A stretch of 64,000 bases of DNA from Silene latifolia (taxonomy: Eukaryota > Streptophyta > Magnoliopsida > Caryophyllales > Caryophyllaceae): the NCBI RefSeq assembly GCF_048544455.1, contig NC_133532.1, positions 84,151,156 through 84,215,155 on the forward strand, given 5' to 3'. Every line of letters starts with the position of its first letter. Position 1 is the stretch's first letter. Shown piece by piece: positions 52,491 through 63,391 of the stretch. The notes beneath the pieces were generated by a model, which was not told the DNA's origin, made no database searches, and worked only from the letters and a program-made list of their open reading frames with translations. Both the position numbers and the translations under genes were made by a program.

Positions 52491-53225
52491 TGTGAGCCGA
52501 GAAGTAATTATTCACAAGCTAAACGTACTCCCCACCGCTCGCCCCGTCAAGCAAAGGATGAGGAACTCCTCAGCCGAGAAGGATGAGGCCATCAAAGCCG
52601 AGGTAGATAAATTATTGGCGGCAGCTTCATCATGCCTTGTACCTATCCTGAGTGGTTAGCTAATGTTGTAATGGTGAGGAAATCATCGGGGGCATGGAGG
52701 ATGTGCGTGGATTTTACCAATCTTAATAAAGCATGCCCCAAAGATTGCTATCCCTTGCCTCGAATAGATAGCTTAATCGACGCGACGGTTACACTATCTT
52801 GAGCTCTTGGACGCCTTCTCGGGTATCATCGTGTTCATGGTCGAGAAGACATGCCTAAATGCGCATTCATCATCAAAGCTAACGGACATAAAATGTACAA
52901 AATGATGCCGTTTGGTTTAAAGAACGCCGGTGCAACTTACACAAGACTGGTGGACAAAGTGTTCCAAAATAAAAAAGGCGAAACATTGAGGCTTACGTCG
53001 ACGATGCTATTGTAAAAAGCAAGTCCGACAGCGAGCACCTAGCCGACTTACACGAGACATTCTGTTCACTAAGGAAGTACAAAATGAAGCTCAACCCAAT
53101 GAAATGTAACTTCGGTGTCCGGCAGTAAGTTCCTCGGCGTACTTGTCGGCGCCGGGAATTGATGCCAATCCGCAAAAGTCCAGGCAATCCTAGACCTTCC
53201 GGAGCCGAGGAATCGAAAAGAGGTC
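52491..53225 (+). pseudogene. Reverse transcriptase of Tat-D, degenerate
   Basis: Blocks appear in successive frames: KQRMRNSSAEKDEAIKAEVD, WRMCVDFTNLNKACPKDCYP, LDAFSG, YKMMPFGLKNAGATYTRLVD, the catalytic EAYVDDAIVKSKSDSE near 52990-53040, then YKMKLNPMKCNFGV. The catalytic Asp pair survives. Small insertions and deletions separate nearly every block. Confidence 0.72.
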
Positions 53226-53760
53226 ATGATGTTTGACCAAGGGAGGATGGCGGCCCTAGCCCGTTTCATCTCTCGGTCAGCCGACAAGAGCACCCCATTC
53301 TTCAAGGTGTTGAAGGGGAATAAAGACTTGGTGGGGAGGAGCAGAGCACAACTTTCAAACAATCGAAAGCTCATCTTCGTACTCTCCCAACCCCGTCTGT
53401 GCCGATCTTTGGGGAAACACTATATCTCAGACATAGCGCATTACCTCGGCCACAGTCGGTCCGTGATCGTCGAGAGAAGAGGACAAGCAACAAGACCCAA
53501 TCTACTTTGTCACCATACATTGTTGCCCGCCGAGAAAATTACCCGCCGATTGAAAAAGCGACCTTTCTTCGTCGTCGTCGCCGCAAGGAAACTGAAACCC
53601 TACTTCGACGCACATCCCGTGACGGTCCTAACCGACCACCGGGAGAAAGCATTGGAAAAATTTGAGCAATCCGGCAAGAAGCTCATCAAATGGGCAAGAG
53701 AGCTATCCCGGCCGGCATTCAATACAAGCCGAGGCCCTCGATAAAAGGACAGACCGCGAT
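53226..53760 (+). pseudogene. RNase H of Tat-D, degenerate
   Basis: Pieces of the thumb and RNase H occur in two frames (MAALARFISRSADKSTPFFK, AARKLKPYFDAHPVTVLTD). The linker ends in NTSRGPR, where relatives have Y-x-P-R-x-x-I-K. Confidence 0.6.
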
Positions 53761-54160
53761 TTCCGGCCGAATGCACATACCTGAAGAGCAAAACCCCGGA
53801 GTATGGGAGGTATACACCGACGGGTCCTCCACGACGAACACTCAGGAGCCGATACTTATCATCAGTCCAAACGGGGACGAGTTCGAGTACGCCTTGAAAT
53901 TTACCTTCTCGGCCTCAAACAACGAATCCGAATACGAGGCGGTGATAACCGGAGTCGAGCTAGCTAGGGCCGCAGGGGCGGAGCACATCATTTTGAAAAC
54001 AGATTCACTTTTGGTGGCTAATCAAATCAGAGGAGAGTACGAGACTCGAGACGACGGAATGGTAAGATACCTGGAAAGGGTAAAAGCTGACACCTCAAAG
54101 TTGAAATCTTTTCGTATACAATGCATTCCTGTGTCGAGAACAAACGAGCCGACGCTCTCT
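53761..54160 (+). pseudogene. Additional RNase H (aRH) of Tat-D
   Basis: One frame covers most of the domain: WEVYTDGSSTTNT (Asp), NNESEYEAVITGVELARAAG (Glu), ILKTDSLLVANQIRGEYETR (Asp). The final NKRADALSKLA motif is in another frame after a one-base change near 54140. The archaeal-type RNase H is the Tat marker. Confidence 0.78.
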
Positions 54161-54844
54161 CAAAACTCGCCAGATTCAACCATCAAGAATGTCAGCCGAA
54201 CCGTGCTGGTGGACATCAGGAATGCCAAGAGTATTACTGAAGCCGTCGGCATGGTGGGTAACATAGAGACCGAGACAACGTGGATGACTCCGATAATGAA
54301 ATACAAATTGACAAATGAACTACCGGAGGACCGCAGCCTCTCGCAGAAAATAAAGAGGATCGCAGCAAGGTACTTGGTGTTTGAAGGGGAATTGACAGAG
54401 GTCCGTGACGAGGCCACTCTTAAAGTGCGTCGGTCCACGGACGCGAGCTAATCTTGACAGAGATCCACGAAGGCATCTGCGGCCATCACATGGGGGCAAG
54501 AACACTAGCCCACAAAGCTCTCCGAGCCGGCTACTTCGCCCACCATGCTTGCGGATTCCAGCCAAGACCAAAAATGCAACAACTCACAAATGCATGCTCC
54601 GGTGATACATGCGCCGTCCCGAGACTCTCGCAGCGAGTGTACTTAATCCCCTTCCTTTCGCACAAAGGGGGGATGGATCTACTAGGGCCATTTCCAACGG
54701 CATCCGGCGGAAGAAAGTTCTTGATTGTCGCCGTTGACTACTTCACCAAATGGGTTGAAGCTGTAGCAGTACCTGCAAAGACGACGGCAGCCGTAAGAAA
54801 GGTAATCTGGGAAAATGTCATAACTCGTTTTGGGTTACCCCAAG
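54161..54844 (+). pseudogene. Integrase N-terminal half of Tat-D, cut by Tat-C
   Basis: The zinc region reads IHEGICGHHMGARTLAHKAL, then loses its Cys pair to frameshift. The core start is MDLLGPFPTASGGRKFLIVA, then VDYFTKWVEAVAVPAKT with the first catalytic Asp, then ENVITRFGLPQ. Tat-C begins at 54845, so the second Asp and the Glu are missing here. Confidence 0.78.
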
Positions 54845-57169
54845 TGTAGATACCTCATTTCTGCACCTCCCGCAAACCACCCGGTGATGATTGGGCCGCA
54901 TGTTTGGTACGCGGAACGATTTGTGACAGATTAAGATTATCGTCAAGTGATTGCTCAAATATTAATGTCTACCTCTTAGTTGTCATCTACGTGTCGATAC
55001 GTTTTGATGAATTAGAGTACATTTGGAGTCCGGGTCAAAAACCGTCTTCATTTCCTAAAACCGTCAAATCCCGAGTCAAAGCAATGTGCTTGTCTACCTA
55101 AGGTTAGGATGTCATAAAATGTTGATATTATATCTCATTTTGAGTCCCATGTCACTTCATTAGGCTAAACTAAAAGTTTACATTACAAAATGTGCATTTC
55201 ATTTAGTTAAAATGACAACCCGACCTTTAGTCCCGTTTTACGAGGTGATAACGACTTTTTTGGGTCGGGCCTATTTCACAGAAAGTTCTATATCTTTCTC
55301 TTAGCTTTCCAACGCCACCGAAATCACCTTAATCCGAGTCTTGTAGAGAAAGTTATGCCTAAAATACGACAGTCAAAACGCGTTTTCTACGCGCAAAGGA
55401 ACCTACCCGGAAAGGACGCAAGCAGTGCTGCGCCTCTTCCAAGGACGCAGCTCGCTGCGCCTTTTCCTGTGGCTTTCTTTTTGTCCAAGTTTCCGTGTTT
55501 TAACCTAAGTCGGTTATTTCCGGATCTTTCCTTCCGTATCCTAGTCTTACCATAATTCCGTCGCGTGATTAGTATAAATAGGAGCCTTCGCTCCTCATAT
55601 TTCTCACGCGAGTGTCCGCCCTTCTCTTCTCCCTTTGCATTCTAGACTTTGTTCTTACTTATTGGCGCCTACGTGCTTGAACTTTCGACCACGTAAGCTC
55701 GGATCTTTCCGGGTACCAGCCTCTCCGTTGCATGACCGACCAATTTGACCAACTACACTCAATCAACTTAATTAATCAATCGTTTTCCTCTTACGAGGGC
55801 ACTTTCTTTGCATTCGCGTCGAGCATCACTAATCGATATTCTTAGTTCTTCTCGTTTCGTCAACATGTAAGCCTGAGGGTGTATAATTCCTCTTTTATTT
55901 ATTGTATTTTACTTTTCGTATCATCAATTGTAAGGTTTACGTCGAAAATACCGTTAAAACCGATTTCTAAAACCCTTTGTTAAAACCTGTTTTTGTGGAT
56001 TTCCAGTAAATCAGCAGTCGAGAAAGGACGCAAAGAATCGCTGCGCCTCTTCGAAGGAGCGCAGCTCCGCCGCGCCTCTTCGTGAGGCCGCCAGCTTCTC
56101 GCTTTTTCTTCTTCGTGTGTCCTCTGTAATTCGTACTCAAGATCTTTCTTTTGCTTGTTCGCTTGTTTATTCTTCATCATAGCATATAATTCCACATGTA
56201 TATTAATCGTTCAATCATGTAAATAATCCGTTTGCATCCATCTCATTCATGTTTTACTGTTTTTATGACCCATTCATATGTTAAATAACATGCTAATCAC
56301 TTTCATCCGAGTAAATAATTGAATCCATCATTAAAATCACCAATCGACATTAACGGCTTGCAATTACGGCTTCACAGCCAGAACTGAGCCAAGGAACAGA
56401 CGCAGCGTCGTCGCCGCGCTTATTCCAAAGGACGCGGCTCACTGCTTGCTGTTCTCGGCCGAGTTATGTCCCGAACTCCGTTTACGCTTAACCTAGTTTA
56501 ATTAGTTTACGTATTAATCTACTATTAACCGTATTATCACCTTCTGTTTTGTTCGTTGATTTATTCTTTTATTCCTTTTTCTCAAATTATCCGTTTTAAA
56601 GTTATTTTCGACATAAACCGCCTATCCAATGTAATTAATGTAATTTATATTTATTGTAATTTTATTATTATTGTATTTTGTATCATTTGTATGTTTTCAC
56701 ATGTAATTGAACACTAAATCCTACTTCGACCCAATTGTATGCTAACTAATTGTCAACCGACCTAGTTAAATTCTCACATGTTAGGATTAATCTATGGATG
56801 TTGCATTGCATGCATATAGCCGACGATATATCGAGTACGAATAACTCCCCTAATCATTAGTAGAGGCCGCTATCGAGGCGGGCGGGATTAGGTGTTCGAT
56901 CAAAAGAGCTTCCTAATACGTACCCTCACCCCTTACTCCAGATCTCCGTGAGCACCCGTGTTCATTGGCATCCACGAGAGTCATTCTAGACATAGAATGC
57001 TAAGGGTAACGATTGCTTAGTGTTCATGTCACTACTTTGTGTCTTGACATGACACGAGGTATTCGAACGGTTCCAATTTCCCATAAAAATTGGTGGCGAC
57101 TCCATACAAAAATGCAAACGCTTGTTTCGACCTTCACCAAGCGCCCCCGTGGGCGGCCCGCTGTCCACA
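54845..57169 (+). repeat. 5' LTR of Tat-C
   Basis: It begins TGTAGATACCTCATT and ends GCTGTCCACA. The first 600 bp are repeated at 63392-64000. A TATA box GTATAAATAGG lies at 55572-55582. Several GCGCCTCTTC motifs lie upstream (55431) and downstream (about 56043, 56080). Its U5 near 56870-57060 closely resembles Tat-B U5 (GGCGGGATTAGGTGT, ACGAGAGTCATTCTAGA). Confidence 0.9.
55573..55580 (+). promoter_or_regulatory. TATA box of the Tat-C 5' LTR
   Basis: TATAAATA in the context AGTATAAATAGGAGCC, the same core as in the Tat-B promoters. Confidence 0.65.
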
Positions 57170-57172
57170 GTT

Positions 57173-57190
57173 TGGCGACTCCGCTGGGGA
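57173..57190 (+). other. Primer binding site of Tat-C
   Basis: TGGCGACTCCGCTGGGGA lies three bases after the LTR and is identical to the Tat-B PBS. Confidence 0.85.
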
Positions 57191-58412
57191 CCATACACTT
57201 ACGTGTAGCAAGGGTGAAACTTGAACAAGGTTAGGGAATAGTTTGTACAAGACAATTGTCGGTTTTCATAACTCGGTCTTCCTAGATCGTTTTATTCGGC
57301 CTTCCTAGGCCCAACCCAACCCATTCGACCAATCGTCCCGTCCAAACGGTCCTAATTCTTATTTGGGCCTAAGGATGGATAGCGATTGACGTCATCCATA
57401 CCATGATGCTTACTCCTGTTTGTATCAAGGGCCTTCACTACTTGAGGAAATGGACTAGGAATCGGCCTTACTCTTGTTTGGTACGAGCCTCTCCACAGAC
57501 TTCGGGTTTGATGGTTCGGTATGGCAACCCACCCTTTAAACCAAAACCCTTTTAAATGCACTCAGCATCCCGTTATAATGCTTGTATAAATGTTTGTACC
57601 TTACATGATCACCATTTCTAAACAAAACCATGACATCTTTTTATAAACAAAAAAAAAATCAAAAATCCTTTTTTAAATGAAAATTTCGAAAAGGCCCATA
57701 AAATAGCGCAAAATAAGCCTAAACTCTGTCCATATGTCGAGTCAAACGTCGGGCCTAAAACCCATATAAAAAAAAAAACAAAAAAAAAATAAAAAAAAAA
57801 ACAAAAAAACCAAAAACATTTTCTTAAATCAATAGATTTTCAAATCGTGTAAATTTAAGTATGTAAATTCAATTGGGCTAGGTTACAGTCAAAGTTTAAA
57901 CCGACTATGTCCTAGTCGGAACTCTGTCGAGTTATAAACCCATCTTCCTTTACATTTTGGGTCTTTTCAAAATTCAAGTCAAGTCCTAAGGCGTCACGCT
58001 GTCATTTTGGACCCCCTACCCCAATTCAGTTAGGATCTAAACACTCGAGTCACACGTTCCGAGGCTCAACACACGAGTCTTAATGGGCCTCATATTTGAG
58101 TCTAAACTACAAGTCTTCTTAACACCTATAAGCAAACCTCGAGTCCAGAATCAACACGTATCATCAATCCCGTCAATCAAGTCAACCACATAAACGTCAC
58201 TCTGTCAAAGTCAACACTCGAGTCTAAAGGTCAAAACACCGTGAATCCAAACACGAGAAGTCACTCACGACATTTCCTGGATTCACAAGTCAAGAGTCTA
58301 GCCATCTCGTCTCGTCGTGTGTCCTTTGTTTGTTGCCTTAGTATGCGCGATCCCATGTCAAATCAAGTTGTAATGGGCATCATTTTCTTCTCGGTAGGAA
58401 TTCCGCAACTTC
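57191..58412 (+). other. Tat-C leader
   Basis: Untranslated leader with A-rich runs (57640-57660, 57765-57800) and many CGAGTC/AAGTC words. No protein frame was recognised. Confidence 0.5.
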
Positions 58413-59715
58413 CAATGAAAGTGTTCAAGAACGTTTATCTGTCGACGTCAAGGGACTAAGTGCTGTAATCATTAAGCTTCAAGCCACCATCGAAGACTTG
58501 AGCGCTCGTGTCGTCAATATGGAAAACAAGATAGATATGATGAAACCTTTACCATCTTCTCATACCCCAAGGCCAGGGCATAGCTTCAACACGATTCACC
58601 CATCTAAGAAGGCCAATGAAGACAAGGGAGTTAACCTCTTGCAAACTCCACCCAGAAGGCTGGGACGAGCTTATAGGGAATTCGTTGACCTCGGAACCAC
58701 ATATGAAGTAGCTCTACGAAGACTGGTTTCCCAGGGAAAACTTCATCCAATTGGTCCAACCCCAAACCCTAAAAAGATATTCCCTAGATGGAAGGGCGAT
58801 TCATATTGTCAGTACCATCAAGGTAGGGGACACGATACGGAGGAATGCTTTCAAGAAGACCGACCCTCTTGGGTCTAATATCATTAAACATGATGAAGAA
58901 TCATCTCTAGATTGTTCTCATCTCCTCGATCGTCATGATAACGAAGAGATCAATGTCCTCGAAGACGAAGATATCCAAAATGGAATGCTCATGCTTTCCA
59001 TTGCCTTCAACAACAAATTTTCCAAAATAGAGGGAGCCATTGATACTCTAAACTCTCGGCTTTCCAACATGGAGAAACAGTTTGCTGAAATGGGTAAGAA
59101 GCTTGATGCCCAACCTCTTAGGATGAAAAGTGTCCAGACGAACCCTCAATTTGACAGTCTTAAGGAGAAAGTAACTAGTGAACGATCTATTCCTAACAAC
59201 TCTCCAAGGTCATTTACAATGACTACCGAAAAGAAGGGCACGCCTCCAAGGAAATTTACCAACATTGGTATTAGATACGCCGATGCCTTTCAGAGACTCA
59301 TGGAGCGACGAATGTTGAAGCCTATAGGACCTACTCCCGAACCCGAAAGGAAATTTAAGTTCTGGGATGAGAATGCCTACTGCAAATACCATAGAGGCAC
59401 AGGGCATGATACAGAGAAATGTTACAAATTAAAAAATGTCATCCAAGATATGATTGAAAGTGGGAAGTTGTCCCTCTCAAACTTTAACCCACAAGGTAGC
59501 TTAGGCAATCCTCATATACCACTTGTCAAGGAACTCTTCTTGACTGTTATCCTTCCAATGTTCCCAATGATGAGGATGAAGTGCTCAAATGGGTGAATGC
59601 TCAAAGTCAGATGCCAAAGCCAGTTGCTAGAAGAGTAAACGTTCAAGCGTGGGCCGATGATTACGAGCCTAGATCTGAAATCGAGTCAAAGTCTGGGTCC
59701 GAGTCCGAGTCTTAG
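58413..59715 (+). pseudogene. gag-like gene of Tat-C with two zinc-binding modules and no capsid core
   Basis: From about 58413 the frame reads a coiled coil (SVQERLSVDVKGLSAVI, IEDLSARVVNMENKIDMM), then LVSQGKLHPIGPTPNP and YCQYHQGRGHDTEECF. The capsid core that Tat-B gag has between these parts is absent. After a frameshift near 58850 a linker with a second coiled coil follows (SKIEGAIDTLNSRLSNMEKQ), then a second copy of the module: LMERRMLKPIGPTPEP, YCKYHRGTGHDTEKCYKLKN. Another shift near 59530 leads to VNVQAWADDYEPRSEIESKS and a TAG at 59713-59715. It may bind its own RNA but could not form a particle alone; that is inference. Confidence 0.72.
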
Positions 59716-61119
59716 GCTTTCTATCTCATATTTGTTCTAGTATCTTTCTCCATTTTCATTCCTAGTGACAACCTGGGGGCTGTCCCATGAGTCACGTGTC
59801 TTCTCATATCTATGTTAAATACATTTATTATCCATTTCAATAAAAGCACACTCTTCAATCCACATATTCTATCATATCTCTTCCTCTACCCTTTTCCTGT
59901 GACAACAAGAATTGATTTGAGACATTTTAAAATAAACAACAACCTCACGTTCCAAGTCGATGTGAGTGCACTTAAATGATGTTCCATTCCAAGTTGTAGA
60001 GGACCTGAAACTCCGTGTTCTTTATTTACCTATTCCATGTCTGGCAATAGAAACCACAATATAACCCCAGTTTAGCACGAGCCTATCTCTAGAGATTCTA
60101 GGACGAATCCAGATCGTCTCCCTTGTTAACGATCCATGACGGAAGGCAAGCCCATTCCCCACAATAAGCAACCCGTGTTACTAAAAGACCAACCCGTTTC
60201 ACACCAAAGGTGCTAGTCTGACCCAAATCCATGGTAGCAAACAAATCCAAGACGATACGAGCCATGATCAAAGACAAAGGCTCAATCAAGAGAAATACCC
60301 AAGATCAATATCCAAAGCCGTAGTTATGCCTATAGCCCAAGACAAAAGAGTCAAAATAAGAAGAAGGCTCAATCAAGCAAGTCAACGTCGATATCCAAAG
60401 TCAAAGTTATCTTCAAAACCTGGATCAAGAATCCGAGCAAGAAGCTAAGATATATTTTAGACCAAGAATCTGTGTCTGAATCAAGAACAATATCAAATAC
60501 GAAATACTGCTGAAGTCTATATAAAATCAAGACATCAATGAAGATGGTTAGCTGGCACACTCATTTAGCCTTTCACACATCACACCCTAAGTCCTTCTCG
60601 AGACCGTTACAGGGAGATAGTTAGGAATTTTGAGAATCCTCTAAAGCTTGTCAAATATACCCATCCTTTAGGGCCAAGACATGGAAACTTGATCCCACGT
60701 CATTTTAACCTACCTATATGTGCTCAGGCTACATCAAGCCAAGAGACTCTATTTCCAAGCCACATTACAAGCCGTAACCACATTACAAGCCTTAACTCCA
60801 CAAAATCAAGCTCCAGAGATTTGTTTCATCAAAGCCTCTTATCTCCAAGCTCCACATTCCAAATATCCAATCCAGTTTCACCTTGACCCATACACGGAGT
60901 CTTCAAATACTTTGCTACCAGAACAGGACATACCCATATTCATCCTTGGGGTCCACTAAGTGTGCTCACATGACAAGGAAATTTTTATAAAATTAGTTAC
61001 ACCTCTTTGGTCCATGATCAGAGGGAGTTATCTCAAATCAGTTCTTCGAGTCACCAAAGGAATACACCCTTGTGACCCTGCACTTTAAGGCCCTAACAAC
61101 ATAGCTTAGGCATACACTT
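59716..61119. other. Tat-C non-coding region downstream of gag
   Basis: No frame with recognisable domains. The sequence is rich in AAGCC/CAAGTC words. It occupies the place where pol would be in an autonomous element. Confidence 0.45.
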
Positions 61120-61280
61120 GAACTACGATCTGGTTTGATTTCACCTTTTCAGGTGGATACGTAGGCAGTCCTTTCTTACACAAGGAGGATACAACCACAA
61201 CACCCAAATAAAATTAAGCCAAACCTTAGAACTACGATCTGGTTTGATTTCACTTCACGTGAATACGTAGGCAGTCCTCA
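61120..61280 (+). repeat. Duplicated hairpin motif in Tat-C
   Basis: Two copies begin GAACTACGATCTGGTTTGAT at 61120 and 61229 (period 109) and end with GATACGTAGGCAGTCC or AATACGTAGGCAGTCC. The first has the CACCTTTTCAGGTG stem-loop; the second has CACTTCACGTG. They match Tat-B 26640-26812 on its sense strand. Confidence 0.75.
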
Positions 61281-62144
61281 AGGACACAACCATCCCCACT
61301 TCCAACTTTCAATCTCAATTATCAACCGCCACAACTATCTCAACCATCCCAATTTCCAACCTCAATTAACATCCTTCCACAACCAACACCTCTATACTGG
61401 GGGCTCCTTATTGTCGCCCAACCTCTTTTTACCAAAGTCCAGAGTCATCTTCTCATCCCGGGGGCTTCTCTTCCAAGATGCCACCCTTCCTTTATTCCTC
61501 TAAGTCTAGCTAGTACTCGGTCCGGACAATGACAAAGATCTTAGATCAATTCTCCAAGTCATCGTGCCTCAAGAAAGGTCTCTTTTACAGCGAACGGTGG
61601 CGAAAGATGTCCTAGTAGACAGCTGATCCATGGCTCATGCCTTGCCTTTATATGCCTTCATCATTCTTGCAATTCTTCTACCTTTGGAACTGATACGCAT
61701 TGTCACCTACACTTGGCTAGGGGTTGTGCATGCTTAAGCAAAGTCTGTCAAAGTTATCCCTGTGTCGCGTCAAATCTAAGTTAGTGTCGCGTCAGTCCAA
61801 CCTAAGTCTACATTTCGCGTCGCATCCTAGTAGGTGTACGTCGCGCCAGTCACGTGTCTAAAGCCCATTTGAATATGCATAACGCATTACAAACGACAAA
61901 TTTCCTTTACACAAGTTTTAAACGACTTTTATAAAGAAACGACTTTTGAAAACCTATGTGTTTCCTTATTCGAGGTCCATGTGATAATTGCTTACGTGCA
62001 TATGTGTTTATGTTCTATTTGCATATTAGATTGCATTCTTGTGTGGCTAATATCCATGCAGGTAAGTATCGAAGCGATGCTCGCTCCGACCGGGGCTTCA
62101 CCCAAGTCTTCATTCTCCCAATAAGCAAAGATATTTTCTGATTT
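61281..62144. other. Tat-C non-coding region
   Basis: C/A-rich sequence, with GTCGCGTCA-type words at about 61760-61850. Nothing else recognisable. Confidence 0.35.
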
Positions 62145-62345
62145 GCTCACTCAAGATTTCTTCCATGACGATCAAGATGTTCCTAGTCGTCAAAATATTT
62201 GTCTCCAGCGCAGCAGTATTGCTCACTCAAAATTTCTTCCATGACGATCAAGATGTTCCTAGTCGTCAAAATGTTTGTCCCCAGCGCAGCAGTATTGCTC
62301 ACTCAAGATTTCTTCCATGGCGATCAAGATGTTCCTAATCGTCAA
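62145..62345. repeat. 76-bp tandem repeat, about 2.6 copies
   Basis: GCTCACTCAAGATTTCTTCC recurs at 62145, 62221 and 62297, a 76-bp period with few differences. It is followed by a two-copy repeat of AGAGTTCGCTTGAGACC (62360 and 62409). Confidence 0.85.
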
Positions 62346-62619
62346 TGTATTCCCCAAAAAGAGTTCGCTTGAGACCGACGCAAGCAGATTCAACCTCAAG
62401 TTTTTGCCAGAGTTCGCTTGAGACCAACGCAAGCAAATTCCCCAGCAGTTTCTACCGACGTCCTGCTACCCTCAATATTATTGTTTCCACGCGGAGTTCG
62501 GCAAAGGTGTCGTTCTCCAGAAGTTCCCAAACCAGAGCCTCTTTCCTTAGGTTCGTAAACCCAAAGTTAGGATTCTTACCCCTAGATTCTTAGATCCCAA
62601 AATGGCTTCCCATATGTTC

Positions 62620-63120
62620 ATAAACCTTTAAGCTCCCACACAAACGTCCTTAGGTTCATACACCCAACTCTTTAGGTAACCCTTTTCAGGATAAACCCTT
62701 CAGATCTTTCAAAAACTTACCTTAATCTTTCAGACAACCCTTTAGATAACCTTTCAGGATAATCCTTCCTCCAGCCTTATCCCTTCAGATAACCTTCCTA
62801 TATTCAGATAACTTTCAGATGCCCTTCAGATAACTCCTTAAATATCCCTTTCAGGATAATCCTTCCTTCAGCCTTATCCCTTCAAGATAATCCTTCATAT
62901 ATTTAACCTTCAGTAACCTTCAAATAACCCCTTTTCAGTTAAGTCCCCTTTCAGCCTTCCCTTTAGAGAGAGTTATCCTTCAGCCTTCCCTTTAGAGAGA
63001 GTCATCCTTCAGTGAGAGATATCCTTCAGAGTTAGCCTTCAGAAGTATTAAGAAGTTTCTTCATAATCCTGTGACCCCTAATGCCTTCAGACACCAAGTT
63101 ATCTTCAGACCAAAGAGTTT
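62620..63120. repeat. Degenerate CCTTCAG/ATAACC repeat tract
   Basis: Short words CCTTCAG, GATAACC and AGAGAGAGTTATCC recur irregularly over about 500 bp, just before the conserved pre-PPT segment. It looks like slippage-driven expansion, comparable in position to the Tat-B minisatellite at 18256-18895. Confidence 0.7.
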
Positions 63121-63378
63121 TGCCGAAGCGTCTTCAGTTCCGTTTCACCCAGGGGTATCTCGGTATGGTCTCTTCTTATGGTCAAGGCGAGCTTCCTTAC
63201 GTAGTCTAATGGACTTTAAACGACCCTCCCTGATAGTCGACAGACTCTAAAATGTTCCCGACGACAGGTCCTTGGTTCAGACCCCTTGAACCGCCTCGCG
63301 TCGCCATAGTCGTCAGGTTGTAATCTTCAATTGACCTGATGGCTATACTTTGACTTTCGCCTTGTCCAAGCCTCGGTC

Positions 63379-63391
63379 AAAGTGGGGGCTC
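63379..63391 (+). other. Polypurine tract of Tat-C
   Basis: AAAGTGGGGGCTC ends at the 3' LTR. The preceding 150 bp resemble the equivalent segment of Tat-B. Confidence 0.75.

Larger units (their letters stand above)
49413..54844 (+). mobile_element. Tat-D: GC-rich, frameshifted Tat element, truncated by Tat-C
   Basis: The 5' LTR (49413-49997) and PBS are followed by gag, PR, RT, RH, aRH and the first half of integrase, in order and all plus strand. The aRH domain again points to the Tat lineage. The base composition is much richer in G, C and CpG than the flanks. Nearly every domain changes frame several times. Tat-C interrupts the integrase at 54845; the rest of the element would lie beyond the window, after Tat-C. 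Confidence 0.82.
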
